Shown here piece after piece: positions 1 to 4,277 of a stretch of DNA of 6,587 nt; position 1 is the first letter of the stretch; the number at the start of each line of letters is the position of its first letter. This DNA is from Hodarchaeum sp048939725. GTDB lineage: Archaea; Asgardarchaeota; Heimdallarchaeia; Hodarchaeales; Hodarchaeaceae. The translations under genes were made by a program, and so were the position numbers. The notes under the pieces were generated by a model. The model was not told the DNA's origin. It worked only from the letters and a program-made list of their open reading frames with translations, and made no database searches. The stretch is from NCBI GenBank assembly GCA_048939725.1, contig JBHLPG010000220.1, forward strand, positions 1-6,587, given 5' to 3'.

Positions 1-850
1 CACCAATATTATATAAGGTGCTATTATAAAGAGCTAAGTCGAAATCCGTTCCTCCAGGCCCTGTGAGGTTAAATTGATAATCACCTGCTGTTAGGGTAAT
101 ATTGTACCAAATGGATCCGTCTCCAGCAGGTCCAGGTAAGGTTCCCGTCGTCTCCCCTAATCCGATAATAATGGGATTGGATGGAGAGTCACCTGGAGCC
201 GGAACGAGTACAGTGATATTGAGGGTGAAGTCACCAAATCCACTAGTAGGGCCGATGTTGATGAAATAGTCGTCCCCTACAAGATTGTGTACTGTTATTA
301 TATCAGGATAAGTGACCCCAATTGCCCAGTCAATTAAATCTAAGGTACTATTAAAAAGGCCCATGTCAAAATTTGTTCCTCCAGGCCCTGTGAGGTTAAA
401 TTGATAATCACCCGCTGCTAGGGTAATATTGTACCAAATGGATCCGTCTATAGCAGGCCCAGGTAAGGTTCCTGTCGTCTCCCCTAATCCGATAATAATG
501 GGATTGGATGGAGAGTCACCTGGAGTCGGGACGAGTTCAGTGATATCGAGGGTGAAATCTCCAGTCCCTGTTGCATTATAGACATTGATGAAATAGTTGT
601 CTTCTTCAAGACCATATATTGCAGATATATCAGGATAAGTGAACCCGTATACTCCACCAATATAATCCAAGGTGCTATTATAAATGTCTAAGTCGAAATT
701 TGTTCCTCCAGGCCCCGTGAGGTTAAAATGATAATCACCCGCTGCTAGGGTAATATTGTACCAAATTGATCCATCCGCAGCAGGCCCAGGTAAGGTTCCT
801 GTCGTTTTACCTAACCCGATATCAATTGGATCGGATGAGGAATCACCTGG
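1..850 (-). repeat. Three tandem 327-bp (109-codon) PPC units, the third partial
   Basis: On the minus strand the units run 850-524, 523-197 and 196-1 (cut by the window edge). The period is exactly 327 bp in both intervals. The first ~148 bases of each unit are highly conserved: 376-523 and 49-196 differ at about 6 positions by eye (~96%), and 703-850 differs from 376-523 at about 18 (~88%). The rest of each unit is much more divergent; for example 328-375 against 1-48 is only about two-thirds identical. This is coding repetition within one protein, produced by duplication, and not an array of independent elements. Confidence 0.92.
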
Positions 851-940
851 GACGGCTATTACAATGTTATTTTGAATTAACATAATGAAAATTAATAATA
901 CTAATAAAATATAGTTTATAGAACGTTTTTGATTGGGCAA
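1..940 (-). CDS. Secreted PPC-repeat protein, 5' part (C-terminus beyond window)
   Basis: About 313 codons are visible, with no stop before the left edge. From the TTG start the protein opens with a signal peptide: basic PNQKR, then the hydrophobic stretch INYILLVLLIFIMLI, with likely cleavage near IVIA-VPGD (about residue 29). Tandem 109-residue units follow, each beginning PGDS and carrying the core GTLPGPA.DGSIWYNITL, GDY.FNLTGPGGT.FDL and a late GDFTL.IT. This is the pattern of the pre-peptidase C-terminal (PPC) beta-sandwich found on extracellular proteins. Two units are complete and the third is cut. No catalytic domain is visible, so the protein may be a surface adhesin or layer protein, or may carry an enzyme further on. 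The start rests on an AGGAAAGTGAT sequence 7 nt before TTG. A GTG four codons upstream (950-952) is in frame but has poor spacing, and an in-frame TAA lies just above it. The PPC call is by pattern only. Confidence 0.85.
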   Translation of the reverse strand, partial: MPNQKRSINYILLVLLIFIMLIQNNIVIAVPGDSSSDPIDIGLGKTTGTLPGPAADGSIWYNITLAAGDYHFNLTGPGGTNFDLDIYNSTLDYIGGVYGFTYPDISAIYGLEEDNYFINVYNATGTGDFTLDITELVPTPGDSPSNPIIIGLGETTGTLPGPAIDGSIWYNITLAAGDYQFNLTGPGGTNFDMGLFNSTLDLIDWAIGVTYPDIITVHNLVGDDYFINIGPTSGFGDFTLNITVLVPAPGDSPSNPIIIGLGETTGTLPGPAGDGSIWYNITLTAGDYQFNLTGPGGTDFDLALYNSTLYNIG

Positions 941-947
941 TTTAATG

Positions 948-958
948 ATCACTTTCCT
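948..958 (-). promoter_or_regulatory. Ribosome binding site of the PPC-repeat gene
   Basis: The minus strand reads AGGAAAGTGAT, one inserted base away from the archaeal consensus AGGAGGTGAT. It ends 7 nt before the TTG at 938-940. This decides the start in favour of TTG over the GTG at 950-952, which lies inside the site. Confidence 0.55.
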
Positions 959-998
959 TACAGATTAAGATTTTTCGTTATTTGGGAAAATTTTTACT

Positions 999-1062
999 AA
1001 TTTCCCTTTTTGCAGAAAATCTATCAGTTAGATCGGAAATATTTATAGCAAAAAAGGAAATT
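999..1062. repeat. Imperfect inverted repeat around the PPC-gene TATA box
   Basis: The arm AATTTCCCTTTTTGC (999-1013) and the arm GCAAAAAAGGAAATT (1048-1062) are reverse complements at 14 of 15 positions, separated by 34 bp. The upstream arm abuts the TATA box where transcription factor B would bind. The other arm lies around or just after the expected transcription start. A partly overlapping GGGAAA/TTTCCC pair (984-989 and 1001-1006) could form an alternative hairpin in the leader. The role is unknown; an operator is one possibility. Confidence 0.5.
1040..1047 (-). promoter_or_regulatory. TATA box of the PPC-repeat gene
   Basis: The minus strand reads TATAAATA, a good archaeal TATA box. 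It lies about 100 nt upstream of the TTG start. With initiation about 25 nt downstream (near 1017), the leader would be roughly 75 nt. No other strong TATA-like site lies between it and the gene. Confidence 0.5.
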
Positions 1063-1250
1063 TACCTTTTCTAATAGCTTATAGAGAAGTACATTTACAT
1101 ACTGAAGTTGATTCGTTTATTTATAATAAAGCACCATGTATATATAGGTATCTTTTCAAAATTGTCAAAAGCTAAGGAATTATTATTTGGGGAGGAATTT
1201 TAAATGTAATTCGTAGGATTTCTCTAGGTCGCTTTTTCAACTTGAAGGTT

Positions 1251-1526
1251 TGAATCAGGAAATAACCCCACTGACGTCTGAAACTGAGTTCAAATGTTAG
1301 TTCATGAAAAGGAAGAGAAATAACTTTTTCAATTATCTGAAGAGAATTCTGGTGAACTTGAGCCTTTTAAAGTTCTTCTCGCTTATTAAAGAAGGATTCT
1401 GTTTATATTTTACTGGAATAATGTCATGTAAGTGAGCTCATTTGAAGTAACTGGGTGAGTAACTGTACTTTCATTATTGGCAGTCCCTCACCAATAGTAT
1501 GTCGAATTATGTATTGTTAAACTTAC
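1251..1526. other. Non-coding gap inside the CPBP remnant
   Basis: In a typical CPBP protein the EExxxR and FxxxH motifs lie about 35-40 residues apart, but here they are separated by over 120 codons. I see no recognisable protein in this stretch on either strand. The longest plus-strand frame starts with ATG near 1303 and encodes only about 43 basic and hydrophobic residues, which I do not recognise. The right part carries the 12-bp inverted repeat at 1422-1532. The segment may be inserted DNA or simply badly decayed coding sequence. Confidence 0.4.
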
Positions 1527-1532
1527 ATGACA
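1422..1532. repeat. 12-bp perfect inverted repeat bounding 111 bp (possible small mobile-element remnant)
   Basis: TGTCATGTAAGT (1422-1433) and ACTTACATGACA (1521-1532) are perfect reverse complements. Between them lies a smaller stem, TATTGG/CCAATA (about 1476-1497). The size and terminal inverted repeats resemble a MITE, and the element ends within the CPBP remnant. However, I see no target-site duplication outside the arms and no second copy in this window. The mobile-element reading is therefore tentative. Confidence 0.35.
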
Positions 1533-1812
1533 GATTCTCTGATCATTACTATTGCATATTCTAGTAACTTCATCAATTCAATTTTTTGGCATATTAGGAG
1601 TAATATTTACCAATTTCTCCAATATTCTGACTTTTGGAATTTTATCATCTATTTCCTCTTTCAAACTGTGCATGGATTTGTTCATGGATTCCTCTATTGT
1701 AAAACTCGTAGTATTTATCCTTCAATAATTGTCCATTATCTTACGAACTGGATGGGACCGATTTAGTTTCTTATCGTGAATAATTTCTAAAGTCTTTAGA
1801 TAATGCCTCATC

Positions 1813-2763
1813 TTATAAATTGATTACAAGTTTTCCTTTGACATGACCTTCTTCAAGATAGCGGATTGCGTCTGGAACCTGCTCCAGAGTGTAGCGTCGA
1901 TCAATGACTGGTTTTAATTTCCCAGCTTCAAGAAGGTCCTTCAAGAAGATCAAATCACTCTTTGTGGGATTCGCAACATAAGAAATCATCTTCTTATTAC
2001 CTCTCCCCAATTTCCCTTTTAAAACAAGGCCTGGAGAAAATGCTGTGGTTACATATCTCCCATTAGACTTCAAAACTGGTTTACATTCTGAAAACGACCT
2101 CTTAGCTACAGTATCAAAAATAAGATCATATTTCTCCTTTTTACGCGTAAAATCCTCTTGTGTATAGTCAATCACTTTATCCGCACCGATTGAGCTAACC
2201 ATATCCAGATTAGTCGTACTACAGACACCAGTTACGGAGCTAGCTCCTAGGGACTTGGCAATTTGTACGGCATATGTGCCTACACCTCCAGATGCTCCAT
2301 TTATCAAAACTTCCTGACCAGATTGAAGTTTACCATGTTTTTGAAGACCTTGTAGCGCGGTAATCCCCACTGCAGGAACTGTGGCTGCATCATCAAAAGA
2401 TACGTTGGAAGGCTTTATCAACAATAAATCTTGAGTTGTGCAAAGATATTCTGCAAAACCACCAGCTCCCTTGTTTGTCCCGAATACCTCATCACCAGGG
2501 TTGAACTCTGTCACTTCTTTGCCAACTTGTTCCACCAGTCCAGCAAAATCATACCCTAAAATTTTAGTTTTTGGTTTTCTTAAACCACCCAAAACAATCC
2601 GTGCCATGAATGGTGTACCTCTTAGACCATGAGAGTCTGTTCGATTAACTGAAGCTGTATGCACCTTCAGCAATATCTCATCATCTCTGGGGACTGGTTT
2701 TTCGATTTCCTGCAATTCAAGAACGTCAGGGGAACCGTATTCTTGTCTGATAATGGCTCTCAT
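1813..2763 (-). CDS. NAD(P)-dependent zinc-free MDR oxidoreductase (quinone reductase-like)
   Basis: At 316 residues this is a complete, normal-length member of the medium-chain dehydrogenase/reductase superfamily. Residues 1-120 form the GroES-like catalytic domain, with ASVNRTD (38-44), LGYDFAGLVEQVG (69-81) and PGDEVFG (89-95). Residues 125-270 form the Rossmann domain, with the nucleotide-binding loop GASGGVG (156-162) and GADKVIDY (193-200). The end, VIDRRYTLEQVPDAIRYLEE followed by GHVKGKLVI, is typical of the family. The catalytic-zinc Cys/His ligands and the four-Cys structural-zinc lobe are absent, which points to NAD(P)H-dependent quinone or enone reduction, or detoxification, in the cytoplasm. 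The exact substrate cannot be told. GGATGAG lies 8 nt before the ATG. The gene follows the membrane-protein gene on the same strand after 145 bp and converges on the CPBP remnant. Confidence 0.93.
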   Translation of the reverse strand: MRAIIRQEYGSPDVLELQEIEKPVPRDDEILLKVHTASVNRTDSHGLRGTPFMARIVLGGLRKPKTKILGYDFAGLVEQVGKEVTEFNPGDEVFGTNKGAGGFAEYLCTTQDLLLIKPSNVSFDDAATVPAVGITALQGLQKHGKLQSGQEVLINGASGGVGTYAVQIAKSLGASSVTGVCSTTNLDMVSSIGADKVIDYTQEDFTRKKEKYDLIFDTVAKRSFSECKPVLKSNGRYVTTAFSPGLVLKGKLGRGNKKMISYVANPTKSDLIFLKDLLEAGKLKPVIDRRYTLEQVPDAIRYLEEGHVKGKLVINL

Positions 2764-2859
2764 TGTTTTTTCTCATCCTTTCCTCTACGCAGAATACTTT
2801 TCTAAAATGTTGGTGTACTCCCATTTTAAGAATTTCTCTGAAAAATTACTACTTATAAC

Positions 2860-2865
2860 TTTATA
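2860..2865 (-). promoter_or_regulatory. Possible TATA box of the MDR oxidoreductase gene
   Basis: TATAAA on the minus strand lies in the 145-bp gap, about 97 nt upstream of the oxidoreductase ATG. A second similar site, TTATAA, is at 2853-2858. If used, the leader would be about 70 nt. Co-transcription with the upstream membrane-protein gene is the alternative. Confidence 0.3.
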
Positions 2866-2908
2866 CTTAGATCTACTAATATACAAAGACATTAGGAAGA
2901 GAATTTCT

Positions 2909-3346
2909 TTAATCGTAGTCAAGAAGATTATCCGCCAAGAAATATCCTGAAGCGAACATTACCAACAATCCTAGATAAACTCCTGGCCGTATAATCAAAC
3001 TACTAGACGAGATCAAGCCATTCAACCCTGCAAGTATGTTGCTAATCATTAAACCAGTTATAACGGGGAATGCAGTTAATAATAAAATTCCTTTTCGTTC
3101 AAGTGGCTTCTGTACACCCCAGATCAGGAGTGCAGTCCATCCCCACATCATTGTTGATGCGATCCCTAGTGCAAATTGGTACGGGAAACCAATCCCAATC
3201 AATTCAGGTAAAGTGTAAATTGATGAGAGAGGAGTCATTACGGCAAATAGTGCGATTACCATCATATCTAATGCAAACAGTGCGTCTAAAACAACACCAA
3301 TCCAATATATTGTCCTAATTAACAGGATTATCGTTTTTTCATCCAC
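2909..3346 (-). CDS. Small four-helix membrane protein of unknown function
   Basis: The 145 residues are strongly hydrophobic, with about four membrane segments: residues 8-36 (RTIYWIGVVLDALFALDMM region), 56-78, 86-110 and 118-138. Short polar links include the basic QKPLERKG (79-86), which probably lies on the cytoplasmic side. There is no signal peptide beyond the first helix, and no catalytic or metal-binding motif. The first helix carries two Asp residues (D21, D27), and WGW (68-70) marks helix two; these would be useful for finding relatives. The layout recalls small uncharacterised integral membrane proteins common in archaea, but I cannot name a family. It precedes the oxidoreductase gene on the same strand, so the two may share a transcript. 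Confidence 0.8.
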   Translation of the reverse strand: MDEKTIILLIRTIYWIGVVLDALFALDMMVIALFAVMTPLSSIYTLPELIGIGFPYQFALGIASTMMWGWTALLIWGVQKPLERKGILLLTAFPVITGLMISNILAGLNGLISSSSLIIRPGVYLGLLVMFASGYFLADNLLDYD

Positions 3347-3380
3347 TTCTCAAACCAATTTTGAAATTACTTTATTTTCA

Positions 3381-3386
3381 ATATAA
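3381..3386 (-). promoter_or_regulatory. Possible TATA box of the membrane-protein gene
   Basis: The minus strand reads TTATAT within TTAATTATATTG, 35-40 nt upstream of the ATG at 3346. This would give a very short leader of about 10 nt, which is common in archaea. Only a weak GAGAAGTGG precedes the start codon, fitting near-leaderless expression. Confidence 0.4.
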
Positions 3387-3410
3387 TTAATTGTTTCCAT
3401 CTTAACATTT

Positions 3411-3416
3411 TTATAT
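3411..3416 (+). promoter_or_regulatory. TATA box of the 249-residue TPR gene
   Basis: TTATAT follows a T-run (TTTTTATAT, 3408-3416). It lies only 4 nt before the upstream ATG at 3420, so transcription starting about 25 nt downstream (near 3438) would exclude that codon. This supports translation from 3462. It sits back to back with the minus-strand TATA at 3381-3386. Confidence 0.45.
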
Positions 3417-3449
3417 CCTATGAACAATCAAATATTGATTTGTGAATCT

Positions 3450-3457
3450 GGAGATGA
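3450..3457 (+). promoter_or_regulatory. Ribosome binding site deciding the TPR start at 3462
   Basis: GGAGATGA matches the archaeal GGAGGTGA consensus at 7 of 8 positions and ends 4 nt before ATG 3462. The in-frame ATG at 3420 has no such site. Confidence 0.55.
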
Positions 3458-3461
3458 AGGG

Positions 3462-4211
3462 ATGAAAAATTCGAAAATAATATTCAAAGATGGTCAAGGG
3501 AATATAATAGAAAGAGAAGATTTACTGAATATTACAGGTAATGTAAACTATGAGATTATTGGCACAGAAAACATTTCTCAAAAAGCAATAGAGTTACACC
3601 AAAAGGCTAGAGTATATGGTCAATCTGGAAACTATGACAAGGCTATAGAATTATTAGAAGAAGCACAAAGAATTGCACCAAAGTGGCCATATCCATTATA
3701 TGACTTAGCATTTACTTACCTTTTAAAAGAGGATTTCAGAAATGCATTATTAAACTATGAGAAAGTTGATAAGCTAGCTCCAAAAGGCTTTTTTACTTCA
3801 AAAGTTGCTTTATATACTCTAAAAAAGGAGATGAGTGGGGAATTACCCCAAGGTATGTATCTATCTTATTTACAACTCGAATGGATAGATGATCCAAAAG
3901 AAAAAAGAGAAAGAGTTAACTCATTAATAGAACATTTCCCAAATTACCCACCAGCCTGGAAAGAATTATTACATTTTGTTAGAGATATCTCGGAACGGAT
4001 AAAAGCAATAGAAAATGGTTTGAAAAATAACCCAGATCCTGAAACAAAAGGAGTTCTATTAATTAATAAAGCTCTCATTTTTAATATGGAAAATAAATAT
4101 CAAGAAGCTATTAAAATATTGGGCGAACTAATTTTTAACTCCAATGCAACTCTAGCAACAGTAGAATTAGCGAAATATATTCTTCATTCGATAACTAAAG
4201 ATTCATTCTAA
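3462..4211 (+). CDS. Tetratricopeptide repeat protein, 249 residues
   Basis: This is a soluble protein without a signal peptide. An N-terminal segment (residues 5-38: IIFKDGQGNIIEREDLLNI, then TGNVNYEIIG) precedes two clear TPRs. TPR1 is about 41-74 (HQKARVYGQSGNYDKAIELL) and TPR2 about 75-108 (LAFTYLLKEDFRNALLNYEK). A less regular middle contains YLSYLQLEW (133-141) and FPNYPPAWKELL (159-170). A further TPR-like hairpin lies at about 197-230 (LLINKALIFN...YQEAIKILGEL). The N-terminal segment and these motifs recall a family of small TPR proteins I associate with diverse prokaryotes, though I cannot give it a name. TPRs act as protein-binding scaffolds, and the partner is unknown. An in-frame ATG at 3420 would add 14 residues; I prefer 3462 because of the TATA and ribosome-site positions. 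A second TPR gene begins 66 bp downstream. Confidence 0.88.
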   Translation: MKNSKIIFKDGQGNIIEREDLLNITGNVNYEIIGTENISQKAIELHQKARVYGQSGNYDKAIELLEEAQRIAPKWPYPLYDLAFTYLLKEDFRNALLNYEKVDKLAPKGFFTSKVALYTLKKEMSGELPQGMYLSYLQLEWIDDPKEKRERVNSLIEHFPNYPPAWKELLHFVRDISERIKAIENGLKNNPDPETKGVLLINKALIFNMENKYQEAIKILGELIFNSNATLATVELAKYILHSITKDSF

Positions 4212-4213
4212 GC

Positions 4214-4222
4214 CTATATTAT
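4214..4222 (+). promoter_or_regulatory. Possible TATA box of the large TPR gene
   Basis: CTATATTAT begins 3 nt after the stop codon of the upstream gene. Initiation about 25 nt downstream would give a leader of roughly 35 nt. That leader would hold CAGGAG (4259-4264), a plausible if distant (13 nt) ribosome site for ATG 4278. Read-through from the upstream TPR gene is equally possible. Confidence 0.35.
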
Positions 4223-4277
4223 GAAGAGATAATTCGACAGTCTTTGGTATGAGAGAATCAGGAGCATGTAAACTATA

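Larger units (their letters stand above)
1141..1766 (+). pseudogene. Decayed CPBP-family (CAAX/Rce1-like) intramembrane protease
   Basis: The downstream block (open frame 1527-1766, 79 codons) ends with FVHGFLYCKTRSIYPSIIV, then HYLTN. This closely follows the C-terminal pattern of CPBP membrane proteases (GxxxGxLYxRTxSlxPxIxxHxxxN), including the HxxxN motif. The segment SSNFINSIFWHIR resembles the family's FxxxH helix, but Arg stands where His is expected. Upstream in another frame, 1171-1200 reads AKELLFGEEF, like the family's EExxxR motif. It stops at TAA 1201-1203, and a second stop and a frameshift then separate it from GFL (1216-1224) and GRFFNLKV (1227-1250). About 275 bp with stops lie between the two blocks, and the N-terminal helices are missing. 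Active CPBP enzymes are multi-pass membrane endopeptidases. This copy lacks a continuous frame and one catalytic His, so it is most likely dead. The C-terminal match is firm; the upstream match is weaker. Confidence 0.55.

Noticed and set aside
1..850. Regular direct repeats that could suggest a CRISPR or satellite array
   Set aside because: The period is 327 bp, a multiple of three, and the reading frame is open through all units with a coherent PPC-like protein. They are coding repeats.
1303..1434. 43-codon plus-strand frame in the gap of the CPBP remnant
   Set aside because: It is short, rich in Lys and Leu as expected from AT-rich DNA, has no convincing ribosome site and no recognisable motif.
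1787..1799. CTAAAGTCTTTAG palindrome between the CPBP remnant and the oxidoreductase stop, considered as a terminator
   Set aside because: The stem is short and AT-rich, leaves almost no loop, and has no T-run after it on either strand.
2438..2632. Plus-strand open frame of 64 codons
   Set aside because: It lies antisense inside the well-supported oxidoreductase gene and has no protein-like composition or ribosome site.
2753..2950. Plus-strand open frame of 65 codons spanning the gap between the two minus-strand genes
   Set aside because: It overlaps both minus-strand genes and the oxidoreductase ribosome site, and its translation resembles no family I know.
3036..3318. Two overlapping plus-strand open frames (60 and 82 codons)
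   Set aside because: Both are antisense to the hydrophobic membrane-protein gene, whose helices explain the sequence better.
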